NCBI RefSeq assembly: GCF_963675635.1
Contig: NZ_OY776488.1
Location: 1,203,501-1,267,500, forward strand
DNA: 64,000 nt
Origin: an uncultured Pseudodesulfovibrio sp.
GTDB taxonomy: Bacteria; Desulfobacterota; Desulfovibrionia; Desulfovibrionales; Desulfovibrionaceae
Reading direction: 5' to 3'
Under the pieces are notes generated by a model, which did not search any database, was not told the origin of the DNA, and worked only from the letters and a program-made list of their open reading frames with translations. Shown in pieces: positions 8,332-19,768 of the stretch (the stretch's first letter is position 1; each line of letters starts with the position of its first letter). A program made the translations under genes and the position numbers.

Positions 8332-9636
8332 GTGATTTACGATGTGAAAAATGAAACCCTGCCCAGGGAGGAGCTGGAAAGAATCCAGCTTCGAAGACTC
8401 CAGGCTCTTTGTGAACGAGTATATGCCAATGTCCCGTTCTATAAGAAAAAATTCGATGAAAAAGGCATTACGCCTCAAGATATCAAAACCCTGAAAGACC
8501 TCACCCGGTTGCCGTTCACCGTCAAGCAGGACCTACGCGACCAATATCCCTTCGGACTTTTCTCTGTCCCCAAAGACCAGATCGTTCGTATTCATTCTTC
8601 TTCCGGCACCACAGGCACCGCCACAGTGGTCGGCTACACCAAGCGTGACATCGAAAACTGGGGCGAACTCATGGCCAGATGTTTCATGGCCGCAGGAGCA
8701 TCCGCCAGAGACACCGTGCACAACGCATATGGCTATGGCCTCTTCACCGGCGGTCTGGGCGCACATTACGGCGCTGAAGCTCTGGGCGCGACTGTTGTTC
8801 CCATCTCTGGCGGAGCCACCCGCAGACAGGTAACCCTGCTTAAGGATTTCGCACCGGACATCATTTGCTGCACACCTTCCTACGCCTTGTTCCTGGCTGA
8901 AACAGGCGAGGAAATGGGCATTGACATCAAGGAACTTCCTCTGCGCATCGGCATTTTCGGGGCCGAACCATGGACTAACGAGATGCGTCTCGAAATAGAG
9001 AAAAAGCTCGGCATCAAGGCCATTGACATATACGGCCTGTCCGAAATCATGGGACCGGGGGTGGCTATCGAATGTATTGAAGCCCAGGATGGTTTGCACA
9101 TTCAGGAAGATCATTTCCTGGCTGAAACCATCAATCCTGAAACCGGCGAACCTGTTGCACCCGGCGAGGAAGGTGAATTAGTCTTCACCACGCTGACCAA
9201 AGAAGGCATTCCGCTCATCCGTTACCGCACACGCGACCTGACAACGTTGAATACCACGCCGTGCAAATGCGGTCGTACCACCGCCCGTATGAAGCGCGTA
9301 ACCGGTCGTTCCGACGACATGCTCATTATTCGCGGCGTCAACGTATTCCCATCTCAGATCGAGTCTATCCTCATTGAAACCGAAGGGTTGACCCCACACT
9401 ACCAACTTATCGTGGACCGTAAGGGCAACCTTGATACCTTAGAAGTTCAGGTGGAAGTCAATGAATCCATCTTCTCTGATGAGATTAAGAATTTACAACG
9501 CGTTGAATCAAAGGTAATGAAAAATATTAAAGAATTCCTCGGCGTCACAGCCAAGGTCAAATTGGTGAGTCCCAAGGAGATTGAACGCTCCATGGGCAAG
9601 GCCAAGCGCATCATCGACAAGAGAAAAGAGGGCTAA
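8332..9636 (+). CDS. Arylacetate (phenylacetate)-CoA ligase
   Basis: A 434-residue AMP-forming ligase of the PaaK family, which activates phenylacetate or related aryl acids with ATP and CoA. The adenylate P-loop [16 protein letters not shown] is near residue 86, followed by the GAEPW turn, [12 protein letters not shown] motif (adenylate-forming motif A5) and RYRTRDLT; the C-terminal AMP-binding_C domain holds [18 protein letters not shown]. Length is typical. The start is a GTG at 8332, eight bases after GGAGG; the frame is open from 8290 but nothing supports an earlier start. A tandem-ACT gene follows by 26 bases. The Phe-codon attenuator upstream predicts induction on phenylalanine shortage, pointing to aryl-acid use for amino-acid synthesis or salvage rather than degradation. 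That direction is inference. Confidence 0.9.
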   Translation: MIYDVKNETLPREELERIQLRRLQALCERVYANVPFYKKKFDEKGITPQDIKTLKDLTRLPFTVKQDLRDQYPFGLFSVPKDQIVRIHSSSGTTGTATVVGYTKRDIENWGELMARCFMAAGASARDTVHNAYGYGLFTGGLGAHYGAEALGATVVPISGGATRRQVTLLKDFAPDIICCTPSYALFLAETGEEMGIDIKELPLRIGIFGAEPWTNEMRLEIEKKLGIKAIDIYGLSEIMGPGVAIECIEAQDGLHIQEDHFLAETINPETGEPVAPGEEGELVFTTLTKEGIPLIRYRTRDLTTLNTTPCKCGRTTARMKRVTGRSDDMLIIRGVNVFPSQIESILIETEGLTPHYQLIVDRKGNLDTLEVQVEVNESIFSDEIKNLQRVESKVMKNIKEFLGVTAKVKLVSPKEIERSMGKAKRIIDKRKEG

Positions 9637-9662
9637 CGCCTCCAACTCACAAGGAGATCACC

Positions 9663-10094
9663 ATGAAAGTAGATCAACTCTCCATATTTCTGGAAAACCG
9701 TGCCGGACGTCTCGCCGAGGTCACCCGCATCCTCTCCGAGGCCGGTGTGAACATCCGTGCTCTGTCACTGGCAGACACTTCGGATTTCGGCATCCTGCGT
9801 CTGATTGTTTCCGATTTTGCTAAAGCCAAGGACACGCTGAAAGAGGCTGGCTTCACAGTCGGTCGCACATCAGTTGTCGCCGTAGAAGTATCCGACGATC
9901 CCGGCGGGTTGCACAGAATCCTCAGCATGCTCCAGGATGCGGGAATCAATGTTGAGTATATGTACGCTTTTGTCCAACAGAGCGGCGACTCGGCTGTTCT
10001 CATATTCCGATTCGACCGGACCGATCAGGGTATTGAATTGTTGCAAAAAAACAACATCACCATTATCCCCGGCAACAAACTGTACGCCATGTAA
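9663..10094 (+). CDS. Tandem ACT-domain protein
   Basis: A 143-residue protein made of two ACT domains: residues 3-68 begin [20 protein letters not shown] and residues 72-140 contain [24 protein letters not shown] domains are small-molecule, usually amino-acid, binding modules; freestanding double-ACT proteins have no catalytic part. It has AAGGAG before ATG 9663 and lies in the same transcript as the arylacetate-CoA ligase. The neighbourhood and the Phe-rich leader make an aromatic amino acid the natural ligand guess. It is not the IlvN/IlvH regulatory subunit as far as I can see, because no acetolactate synthase gene is adjacent. Confidence 0.85.
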   Translation: MKVDQLSIFLENRAGRLAEVTRILSEAGVNIRALSLADTSDFGILRLIVSDFAKAKDTLKEAGFTVGRTSVVAVEVSDDPGGLHRILSMLQDAGINVEYMYAFVQQSGDSAVLIFRFDRTDQGIELLQKNNITIIPGNKLYAM

Positions 10095-10111
10095 TCCCGA
10101 TCGCATTAAAT

Positions 10112-10148
10112 AGAAAAGGGTGAAAGTTTCATACTTTCACCCTTTTCT
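10112..10148 (+). terminator. Terminator, probably bidirectional, between the ACT gene and the binding-protein gene
   Basis: A 16-base-pair stem, 10112-10127 with 10133-10148, and loop TTCAT. The right arm ends in CCCTTTTCT, and the complementary strand also ends in a T-rich arm, so it can serve both convergent transcripts. Confidence 0.85.
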
Positions 10149-10180
10149 TGATCTGTATTCGCCCTCGAAAGCTCTACTCA

Positions 10181-10948
10181 TTATTTATATCGGGCCATTA
10201 TCCCGTCGATAGTACCATCAGCCTGTCGCTTTCGAATAGTATCATTGAGCGTGGGCATCTGTTTTTGCCACGATTCATCTAGATTGAAAGCAAATTGCAA
10301 CTCAACAAACGCAAGAGCCTGCTTCGCCACATAAAAATCAGCAGCAGTCAATCCCTTAGTACCCCGCACCATCCAGGCTGCGGAGACATCATCTAACACA
10401 GCGACATCGACTCGACCGGCCTTTACCATACGAAGCAGCAGAGTCTCATTGTTAACATCGTATCGTATGGCTTTCTGTTCATCAAAAAGACTCTGTACTT
10501 CAGGATAGACATAATTCTTTATGCACCCGATTGTCAGTCCTTTCAGACTGTCCGCTCCAGAATACTCGACAGGCTTCTGTGCCGACGAGTACAATACCGT
10601 CCGGATCGCCACAACAGGAACACTCCACAGACAGTTGAATTTCGGCCCCATCCATTTCCTGGCTGTCAGCCGCACAAACATGGGTTTGCCAGAGTTCTTC
10701 AAGACTAATCGCGGAGCGGGCATCATCTCAACCACTGCATCGACATTGTTTGGCATTAACGCATTGAACAAATCGACCGCGGCGCCCCTTGGCTCTCCAT
10801 CAACCACCATTTCAAACGGGGGCCACCCTCTCGCAAAAAAGGCAAACGTAACCTTCTCCTCAGCACTGCCTGCACTGGGGGAGAAAATCAAAGCCATAAG
10901 AAGGATAAGAGGAATCGATTGAAAAATCGTTGTTTGCAGTCCAATCAA
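10181..10948 (-). CDS. Periplasmic amino-acid-type substrate-binding protein (family 3)
   Basis: A solute-binding protein of about 255 residues with a signal peptide (LLMALIFSPSAGSA, cleavage after GSA) and the family 3 layout: FAFFARGWPPFEM near the N-terminus, a central LKGLTIGCIKNYVYPEV hinge region, the DVAVLDD strand and a final DGTIDGIMARYK. The long frame reaches ATG 11056, but the extra 36 residues are not signal-like. A TTG at 10948 preceded by CTGGAG at six bases gives a proper signal peptide, so I use it. No permease or ATPase gene is adjacent, so it may feed a sensor or act alone. It is divergent from the Hpt gene at 11317. Confidence 0.75.
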   Translation of the reverse strand: MIGLQTTIFQSIPLILLMALIFSPSAGSAEEKVTFAFFARGWPPFEMVVDGEPRGAAVDLFNALMPNNVDAVVEMMPAPRLVLKNSGKPMFVRLTARKWMGPKFNCLWSVPVVAIRTVLYSSAQKPVEYSGADSLKGLTIGCIKNYVYPEVQSLFDEQKAIRYDVNNETLLLRMVKAGRVDVAVLDDVSAAWMVRGTKGLTAADFYVAKQALAFVELQFAFNLDESWQKQMPTLNDTIRKRQADGTIDGIMARYK

Positions 10949-11316
10949 TACACACTCCAGTGCGGGGAACGTTTGCTCATTGAATGCCAAGTAAAGCTTT
11001 CCATTTTTTATATTAACACGAACATGGTGTCTTTTATTTAAATGGCCCTTAGCCAATCACTTCGAAAATCACAACTCTATTAGAGATATCCACCCAGTTA
11101 AAAATCATGAAAATAATTACTACTTTAATCATTTAAAATAGTAAAATCAGAAATATTAATCAAAGAGAAATGACATTTTCAGGCTCTTTTCATTTCTTTT
11201 TTAACTCAATGTAGTCGTTAACGACTTCAAAAATGTTGCCGAAAATCACAGCGCACAGTATAAGAAGAAAATTCACAACACTGACACCATGGCGGTGTAG
11301 CAAGAGGAATTCGTCA
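10949..11316. other. AT-rich intergenic region between divergent binding-protein and Hpt genes
   Basis: This 368-base region holds no convincing gene. Its centre (11080-11210) is clearly richer in A and T than the flanks. It contains a good plus-strand promoter candidate at 11236-11264, a small hairpin ACACC/GGTGT at 11284-11298, and the ribosome site CTGGAG (10960-10955, minus) of the binding-protein gene. Confidence 0.6.
11236..11264 (+). promoter_or_regulatory. Candidate sigma-70 promoter of the Hpt gene
   Basis: TTGCCG (11236-11241), a 17-base spacer and TATAAG (11259-11264), about 53 bases before the GTG start at 11317. Judged by eye against the TTGACA/TATAAT consensus. Confidence 0.5.
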
Positions 11317-11661
11317 GTGCAGAAAGAAATAATTGATAAAAAGTTCATGGAATCAATGAAAGACAAACGCCCTTTCCTAAAGCGGATGTTTACTGTTTTC
11401 ATTTCTCAGGAACCAAAACGTATTCAGGAAATCAAGGATGCCCTGCAATCGCAGGATGTTGAGAAATTGCGTCATCTCGCTCATTCTCTCAAGGGAGGAG
11501 CGGCAACCATTGGAGTGGACCGCGTCCGAGAGTGTTGTCTGCGACTCGAAAACGCTTCCAAAGCTCAAGATATGGAAGCGGCCGTAGAACATCTCGACTC
11601 TCTAGAAAAGGAAATGCGCAAAGCATACGCTTTCATGTTCGACTATCTGGCAGAAAACTAA
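11317..11661 (+). CDS. Orphan histidine phosphotransfer (Hpt) protein
   Basis: A 114-residue protein that is one Hpt four-helix domain. The phosphorylated histidine lies in HLAHSLKGGAATIG near residue 55, matching the HxLKGxA signature. Such proteins relay phosphate between hybrid kinases and response regulators. GTG 11317 has AGAGGA eight bases upstream and precedes the first helix; the longer frame from 11233 adds a basic tail with no family support. No histidine kinase or response regulator is adjacent, so partners are unknown. Its TAA overlaps the stop of the convergent MATE gene within the bases CTAA. Confidence 0.85.
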   Translation: MQKEIIDKKFMESMKDKRPFLKRMFTVFISQEPKRIQEIKDALQSQDVEKLRHLAHSLKGGAATIGVDRVRECCLRLENASKAQDMEAAVEHLDSLEKEMRKAYAFMFDYLAEN

Positions 11662-13061
11662 TCTTTTTTTAAGCAGCTTTGCACCTGTACCAAGGTTCTT
11701 ATCCTGCGGTCTTTATCCAAAGGAGCATCTCCTATCCCAGGCCATATGCGCGCTATTCCAAAACCCGCCCGAATGAGCGCCCAGAGCGCCGTTGCCAGCC
11801 AGATGAATACAAGAACGTCCGGCGGATGAAGAGCTTCGACAGCGAGAATACATGCCCCACTTATGACCGAAGCAATCAGCATGACGTTACGTAAATATCT
11901 GAAATCACCAGTTCCCCAATGGATACCATCCGTGGCAAATGAAAGCGATCCAAACGGCAGGGTCAAAGCAACCACGATCCAAGCAGGAGCAAAGACTCCG
12001 TGCGCAGCAGACGGCACAAGCAACCATGCCACACTCTTTTCACCCATAATCATGAAGATACACATGACACATCCCGTCCCCACGCTCCACAAACAGACAG
12101 AACGAGCCACCCGTCGGGCTTGAAAACGATCGGATGCGCCAAGAAAGAACCCCACGAGACTCTGGCCGGTAATGGCAAAAGCATCCAGGAACAAAGCCGA
12201 AAAAATGAAAAACTGCCGAATCGCCTGATAAGCCGCACCCTCATCAGGGCCAAAACGGTTCGCGACACGGGTACACAAGGCCAAAAAGACAAGGACCGCG
12301 CCGGTACGAACAAAAAGGTCGCCCCCCACTTTAAGGAGTTTGACGAAACCAGCCCCGCGCATATGCCACGTCAGACCGAGCCGTTTCCAGATAGCCCGCA
12401 AACACCACACCGCTCCAATCCACTGACTTACCGTGCTCGCAATGGCAGCGCCTGCCACCCCCATGGGCGGAATGGTCCCGAAACCAAATATCAACACCCA
12501 ATCAAGAAAAACATTAACTATATTAATACATACAGCCACATAAAAAGGTGTTCGCATGTCTTGGATGCCCCGTAGTCCTCCGAAGCAGGCCAAGGAAATC
12601 AGCACTGCAGGCGCCCCAAGCAAACGATAAAACATATATTGACAGGCCATATCATTGACCAACCCCTCGGCGCCGAACAACGAAGCGAGAGGGGAAAGAA
12701 ATCCCATGGCACCAAGCATGACCACTACTCCAATGCTCGCCGCCAAAGCACAAGCCAGAGACACCACCTTTATCGCACGCTCACGGTCGCCCCGACCCTC
12801 AGCCTGAGCGACCTCGGTCTGTGTCCCAACCCCGAGAAAAGTAAAAGCCCAAAAAAGGGATGTAAACGCAACAGTTCCGACTCCGAGTGCTGCAACAGGC
12901 TCGGACCCGTCCAAACGAGCTATAAACGCCGTATCAACAAGCCCCGTCAGTGGTTCGGCCACCAAAGAAAACAACACGGGGAAGGCCAGTCGAATTAAGG
13001 TTCGATTGGGTCTATCGACAAAAGGATGATGTGTACTTTTTCCTGCAATGTTCTTAGTCAC
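11658..13061 (-). CDS. MATE-family multidrug/metabolite exporter
   Basis: An inner-membrane multi-antimicrobial extrusion protein of about 467 residues with twelve hydrophobic segments in two halves; it is of the DinF-like subgroup. The N-terminal helix has FPVLFSLVAEPLTGLVDTAF, the typical P-x-x-x-x-x-x-x-x-P/D start of MATE helix 1, and the loop GSEPVAALGVG follows. These antiporters export cationic compounds with Na+ or H+. The long frame begins at 13112, but GTG 13061 has GAGGGG nine bases upstream and lies nearer the domain. Divergent from cls, convergent with Hpt. Substrate unknown. Confidence 0.88.
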   Translation of the reverse strand: MTKNIAGKSTHHPFVDRPNRTLIRLAFPVLFSLVAEPLTGLVDTAFIARLDGSEPVAALGVGTVAFTSLFWAFTFLGVGTQTEVAQAEGRGDRERAIKVVSLACALAASIGVVVMLGAMGFLSPLASLFGAEGLVNDMACQYMFYRLLGAPAVLISLACFGGLRGIQDMRTPFYVAVCINIVNVFLDWVLIFGFGTIPPMGVAGAAIASTVSQWIGAVWCLRAIWKRLGLTWHMRGAGFVKLLKVGGDLFVRTGAVLVFLALCTRVANRFGPDEGAAYQAIRQFFIFSALFLDAFAITGQSLVGFFLGASDRFQARRVARSVCLWSVGTGCVMCIFMIMGEKSVAWLLVPSAAHGVFAPAWIVVALTLPFGSLSFATDGIHWGTGDFRYLRNVMLIASVISGACILAVEALHPPDVLVFIWLATALWALIRAGFGIARIWPGIGDAPLDKDRRIRTLVQVQSCLKKD

Positions 13062-13157
13062 CGTAGCAATCCCCTCACATCTCAGCCCTTCCACAGTCTT
13101 ATAAGCGGACAAGACACCCTTTCCATTTACCCGATTTTTCTGTTAACCAAACAACTT

Positions 13158-14603
13158 ATGGAATCAATGGAACTCACGTTTCTTCTCTGGCTGCTCAGCC
13201 TTTTCTATACTGCCATGGAAATCACGGCGGTAGTCACGGCTGTAATCGCGATCCATGACACTCGCACTCCTCAAGGAGCTATTGCCTGGGCCATTTCATT
13301 GGTGACTTTCCCGTTGGTGACCTTACCGCTTTACTGGATTTTTGGTCGATCAAAATTTCATGGATACGTTGATGCCATCCGAGCTGGCCAAGAAGAATTC
13401 CACCGTCTTATCGGTGACAATCATGACATCCCGTCCATTCGAGACCTGACCGAAAGGAAACGACCACACGCTCCGCGAACCGTATTTGAAAAGCTCTCGG
13501 GGATTCCTTATCTCGGTGGGAACGCCATTGAACTCTATACAGACGGTAATTCCACATTTGACGCCATATTCTCAGACATTGATCAAGCAACGGATTACAT
13601 ACTGATCCAATTCTTCATTGTCCATGACGATATACTGGGCAATCGTCTGAAAGATCTCCTTATCCGCAAGGCTCAGAACGGCGTCCGCATCTATTTCCTA
13701 TATGACGAAATTGGCTGCCGCTCCACCCCCACTGCATACTGGAACAGCATGTGCGATGCCAATATCGAAGCTCGCCCCTTCCACACAACCAAGGGACGAC
13801 ACAACCGATTCCAACTCAACTTCAGAAACCACAGAAAAATCGTGATAGTGGACGGACGAATAGCCTATGTCGGAGGGCACAATGTCGGGGATGAATATCT
13901 CGGCAGATCCGCCATGTTCACCGGATGGCGGGATACACATGTCAGCATTGTCGGCCCTGGAGTACTCGGGGTTCAAGTATCTTTTGCCAAGGATTGGTAC
14001 TGGGCGACACACCAACTCCTTGACCTTGATCTCTCCATGCCAGAAGCAAAGGGAACAGCCGAGGTCCTGGCTCTGGGCACCGGCCCTGAAGACGCACTGG
14101 AATCATGTTCCCTCATGTTCATCAGGGCTATTGAAGCCGCACAACACCGATTCTGGACAGCCAGTCCATATTTCGTACCAGATAGTGCGGTCATGAAAGC
14201 ACTGCAATTGGCAGCCTTGCGCGGTGTGGATGTCCGCCTCATGTTACCCGAAAAGGCAGACCACAAACTCGTTTATCTGGCTGGATTCGCCTGTCTTAAG
14301 GAACTTGATCTGCCGGGTATCCGCGTCTTCCGCTACACCGAAGGATTTCTCCACCAAAAGGTCTTTCTCGTGGATGACATTTTGGCCGGAGTCGGCACAG
14401 CAAATCTTGATAACCGTTCGTTCAGACTCAATTTCGAGATCACCATGCTCGTCGAAGACGACATATTCTGCAAAAGAATCGAAACAATGTTCCTTGACGA
14501 TTTCACCCGATGTGTCGAAACAGGCCCTCGTGAAATCGATTCTATGAACGTCATCAAGAAGACACTTGTCAAATTTGCTCGCCTGCTTTCTCCAGTGCTC
14601 TAA
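13158..14603 (+). CDS. cls: Cardiolipin synthase
   Basis: A 481-residue phospholipase-D-superfamily enzyme that joins two phosphatidylglycerols into cardiolipin and glycerol at the inner membrane. Two N-terminal membrane segments (residues 7-30 and 42-62) are followed by two HKD motifs: H225, K227, D232 in NHRKIVIVDG and H399, K401, D406 in LHQKVFLVDD. This gives the complete active site. Length matches bacterial Cls. The frame is open from 13026, but ATG 13158 (or 13167) puts the first membrane helix at the N-terminus; neither has a strong ribosome site. It is monocistronic as far as I can see. Confidence 0.92.
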   Translation: MESMELTFLLWLLSLFYTAMEITAVVTAVIAIHDTRTPQGAIAWAISLVTFPLVTLPLYWIFGRSKFHGYVDAIRAGQEEFHRLIGDNHDIPSIRDLTERKRPHAPRTVFEKLSGIPYLGGNAIELYTDGNSTFDAIFSDIDQATDYILIQFFIVHDDILGNRLKDLLIRKAQNGVRIYFLYDEIGCRSTPTAYWNSMCDANIEARPFHTTKGRHNRFQLNFRNHRKIVIVDGRIAYVGGHNVGDEYLGRSAMFTGWRDTHVSIVGPGVLGVQVSFAKDWYWATHQLLDLDLSMPEAKGTAEVLALGTGPEDALESCSLMFIRAIEAAQHRFWTASPYFVPDSAVMKALQLAALRGVDVRLMLPEKADHKLVYLAGFACLKELDLPGIRVFRYTEGFLHQKVFLVDDILAGVGTANLDNRSFRLNFEITMLVEDDIFCKRIETMFLDDFTRCVETGPREIDSMNVIKKTLVKFARLLSPVL

Positions 14604-14762
14604 AGACACGAAGCGTATCCGTCCATGACTTCTCTCGGTACAGAAGTGGACATGGCAAAGTCATGATGGGGAGGCAGCGTTTTTCAAAAAAGCGAATCAA
14701 CACTCGCAACGAGCTTCATTCTCCATATCTTCACGCGAAACAATTGAGTTAATCTTGGATCA

Positions 14763-15572
14763 CTATTCATACTTCGGAACTACCATTCCATTCATGGCTC
14801 GGGCTGGATTCTGTTCAACGCTGTCCAAGATGAACGACACCCTGGCTTCCGGTAGCCACATGACCTCACCTGTCCCAACGTCATAAACAGCACCAACAAC
14901 CTTGGCACGCCCTGCCTTAATAATCTCACGAGTAGCCGGACTCACCATGAAGAGATCTTCGATGCTCTGCCAGACGTTCTCTTCAATAGCATAGGGAACG
15001 ACTGCCATACCTGGAGCATCTGCATGATCATGCATGGCACGCTTCACCGCCGGAATTATGGGAGCAACTAACGGAACAATATTCCGTTCAAGTTCATGAC
15101 CGTTCCCCTGCAACTCACTTGTGACGGCGGCAACCGCGCCGCACTGGCTGTGACCGAGCACCACCAGAACAGGAGTATTGACATGAGCCAACCCATATTC
15201 AATTGAACCGGCCTCATCAGTCTGAACAACATTTCCCGCCACACGAACAACAAAAAGATCCATGACGCCTGCATCGAAGAGACGTTCCACAGGCACTCTG
15301 GAGTCAGAGCAGGCAAGAACCGTTGCATAGGCATGATCGCCCTGATTCTCACTTCCGGCCTGTTTCAAACGTGCAAGATCTGTATGTTCATGAATGGACT
15401 GCCCCGCAGCAAACCGCGAATTGCCCTTTTTAAGCATGTCAATAACTTCATCTGGAGTCGGTTTGGATTCGCCAGACGACGCAGTCACTTTACCCACAGC
15501 GACCACCATGGTGGTTATGACAATAAAACAAGAGACTAACGTGACACGCGTTGATTTTCTCATAGTATTCAT
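14763..15572 (-). CDS. Secreted beta-class carbonic anhydrase
   Basis: A zinc enzyme that interconverts CO2 and bicarbonate. Zinc ligands are Cys88 and Asp90 in ACSDSRVP, His141 and Cys144 in GHSQCGAV, with Arg92 forming the usual Asp-Arg dyad, so the site is complete. Residues 1-30 form a signal peptide or membrane anchor (basic start, then VSCFIVITTMVVAVG), placing it in the periplasm, unlike the cytosolic housekeeping enzyme. I chose ATG 15572, eight bases after GGGG; ATG 15563 is also possible. It has its own 5' region and no neighbour on the same strand. A periplasmic location suggests capture or buffering of CO2 and bicarbonate during metabolism. Confidence 0.92.
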   Translation of the reverse strand: MNTMRKSTRVTLVSCFIVITTMVVAVGKVTASSGESKPTPDEVIDMLKKGNSRFAAGQSIHEHTDLARLKQAGSENQGDHAYATVLACSDSRVPVERLFDAGVMDLFVVRVAGNVVQTDEAGSIEYGLAHVNTPVLVVLGHSQCGAVAAVTSELQGNGHELERNIVPLVAPIIPAVKRAMHDHADAPGMAVVPYAIEENVWQSIEDLFMVSPATREIIKAGRAKVVGAVYDVGTGEVMWLPEARVSFILDSVEQNPARAMNGMVVPKYE

Positions 15573-15790
15573 CTGACACACCCCAAATTGAAAGTTTGAG
15601 ACCTAAGTCACATTGAGTTACTTCTACGGAACAAAACCACACTCTCGACAATTGTGTATTGTGCACGGTAGCAGATCACCACAAAAAGACACAATAATTT
15701 TAGTCTCTCACCTTTTCTACATATACAGCACCGCAACCAACACCTTCAGTCTTTTCTATGCCCAAAATACTGTCGGGGCTGATGAATAAA

Positions 15791-15820
15791 AAAAGGGAGT
15801 CTTCCGAAAAAGACTCCCTT
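15791..15820 (-). terminator. Terminator of the uvrB-ligA-dapB operon
   Basis: Stem 15795-15803 (GGGAGTCTT) with 15810-15818, followed on the minus strand by a seven-base T run. It lies 20 bases after dapB. Confidence 0.9.
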
Positions 15821-15840
15821 CATTTCATCGAAGAACACTT

Positions 15841-16620
15841 CTAAAAAATATCTGCCATGGAATAGAGCTTCCCGGGTTTCTGCCAGGACAACCATTTGGC
15901 GGCACGCAATGCGCCAGAGGCAAACGTTTCACGCGAATGGGCACGGTGCGTAATCTCAATGCGCTCGCCCGGGCCGAAGAAATACATGGTATGGTCACCG
16001 ACCACATCCCCGCCGCGCAGTGTCTGCACGCCGATTTCCTTGTGAGGACGCTCGCCGATAATCCCGTCGCGGCAATGCTTTTTGACATCGTCATATTCCC
16101 AGCCACGGGCCTCGGCCATACACTGAACCAGCTTGAGAGCGGTTCCGCTGGGAGAATCCTTTTTCATCTTGTGATGCGTCTCGACCATCTCCATGTCATA
16201 ATTCTCGCCCAAGGCCTTGACGAGATCAGGCAGAACCTTGAGCAGCATATTTACGCCCACAGACATATTTGGAGCCCAGAAAAGCAAGTTTTTCTTGGCA
16301 AGCGTTTCGAGTTCAGCCACCTGATCCTTATTCAGACCAGTTGTCCCAATGACAGCAGGATTCCCGTGCTTGGCAGCAATTTTCGCCATGGTAACCGATG
16401 ATTCCGGGGCCGTGAAATCCACGATAACGGCACCAGGAACTTGAGGCAGCAGATCTTCCAGACAATCAGAGGTCAGACAGCCGTCATAATTCATGCCACC
16501 TGCATGCCCTTCCCGTTCACAGGCGCCAACGAGATTCAGTTCCTTGTCTGCCAACGCCATGTTAACCAACATGTTGCCCATACGTCCCTTCGCCCCCAGT
16601 ATGACGACATTGGTAGCCAT
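15841..16620 (-). CDS. dapB: 4-hydroxy-tetrahydrodipicolinate reductase
   Basis: The 259-residue second enzyme of the diaminopimelate/lysine branch reduces the DapA product with NAD(P)H in the cytoplasm. It shows the dinucleotide fold [10 protein letters not shown] at the start, the [10 protein letters not shown] strand, [10 protein letters not shown], the catalytic segment [17 protein letters not shown] (His-His-x-x-K and the substrate loop SGTA), and [23 protein letters not shown] 16620 is six bases after AAGGAG; an ATG at 16626 would touch the ribosome site. It is the last gene of an operon with ligA, a K+ channel and uvrB. Confidence 0.96.
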   Translation of the reverse strand: MATNVVILGAKGRMGNMLVNMALADKELNLVGACEREGHAGGMNYDGCLTSDCLEDLLPQVPGAVIVDFTAPESSVTMAKIAAKHGNPAVIGTTGLNKDQVAELETLAKKNLLFWAPNMSVGVNMLLKVLPDLVKALGENYDMEMVETHHKMKKDSPSGTALKLVQCMAEARGWEYDDVKKHCRDGIIGERPHKEIGVQTLRGGDVVGDHTMYFFGPGERIEITHRAHSRETFASGALRAAKWLSWQKPGKLYSMADIF

Positions 16621-16655
16621 ATGCATCTCCTTGTATCTTTTGAAACAGTGATTTT

Positions 16656-18725
<2,070 letters not shown>

Positions 18726-18730
18726 TTATC

Positions 18731-19765
18731 TTATAAGATTTCTTTAATTTTTTCGAGATTCGACTTCGTGCCGACAGCCAAAAGAGTATCGTCGGCATCA
18801 ATCACTTCCTTGGGGCCGGGATTGAAAACCATGTCACCGGAACCCTTTTTGATGGCAATGATAATCAGATTGAATCGGGGACGAATTTTGGAATCGATAA
18901 GATCCAGATTCACCAATTCCGAATCTGGAGAAACCAAAAGCTCCTCCATCTGAAGGTCAATGCCGCCTCGGACAGCCAACTCCATAAAGTTTGTCACTGT
19001 AGGGCGCAAAACGTTCTGCGCCATGCGCAGCCCCCCAATGAAATGAGGAAGCACCACTCTGTTTGCTCCGGCCAATTCCAAACGCGAAATGTGCGTTTTG
19101 TCTCCGGCTCGCGCCACAATATTAATACCCGGATTCAGTTGGCGCCCAGTCAAGGTGACATAGACGTTAGCAGCTTCACTGGACAGTGCGGAAATGAGGG
19201 ATTTTGCATGCAGCAATCCAGCACTCAAAAGTACCTCGTCGCTCGTGGCATCTCCTTCGATACACAGAATGCCGTCCTGCTCCATCTTATCGATGAGTTC
19301 CGGGCTTTGCTCGATAACCACTATGTCGTACCCTTCAGCCGCAATTTCCTGAACCACGATGCTGCCAATGCGGCCATGACCACATACGATAAAGTGATTT
19401 CTCAATTTGCTTATTTCTTTCATCATCTTGTGCTTACCCCACAGAATTTGCAAACGACCATCGATCAGGACTTGAGCGAAGGCACCGGCGATATAAACAA
19501 AACCACCGACACCGGCCATGATCAGGAAGGCCGTAAACATCCGGCCCTCTTCCGAGAGTTGATTGACCTCCATGAACCCCACAGTGGAAAGTGTAATGAC
19601 CATCATGTAAAAGGAACTGACAAAGTCCCAATGCTCGTAGGTCATATAAAAACAGATTCCCACCACGAAAATCAGGAAGAGATACACCACGCCGAGCAGA
19701 ATACTCCAAAAGGAGCCTAGCCGCGATCTCAGGCGAAGCATTCGTCGATGGACTCTCTCAATCAT
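18731..19765 (-). CDS. K+ channel-like protein with RCK/TrkA domains; atypical selectivity filter
   Basis: A 344-residue two-helix potassium-channel-type protein: membrane helices at about 18-42 and 73-98 with a pore loop between, then a TrkA-N domain with the nucleotide-binding GHGRIG (near 128) and a TrkA-C domain to the end. The filter reads TLSTVGFMEV at residues 58-67. Channels have TVGYG or TVGFG, so Met65 stands where the second glycine carbonyl should be; the codons (GGG TTC ATG GAG) are clear. Conduction or selectivity may therefore be altered. It lies 3 bases after uvrB and before ligA, in one transcript. Confidence 0.85.
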   Translation of the reverse strand: MIERVHRRMLRLRSRLGSFWSILLGVVYLFLIFVVGICFYMTYEHWDFVSSFYMMVITLSTVGFMEVNQLSEEGRMFTAFLIMAGVGGFVYIAGAFAQVLIDGRLQILWGKHKMMKEISKLRNHFIVCGHGRIGSIVVQEIAAEGYDIVVIEQSPELIDKMEQDGILCIEGDATSDEVLLSAGLLHAKSLISALSSEAANVYVTLTGRQLNPGINIVARAGDKTHISRLELAGANRVVLPHFIGGLRMAQNVLRPTVTNFMELAVRGGIDLQMEELLVSPDSELVNLDLIDSKIRPRFNLIIIAIKKGSGDMVFNPGPKEVIDADDTLLAVGTKSNLEKIKEIL

Positions 19766-19768
19766 CGT

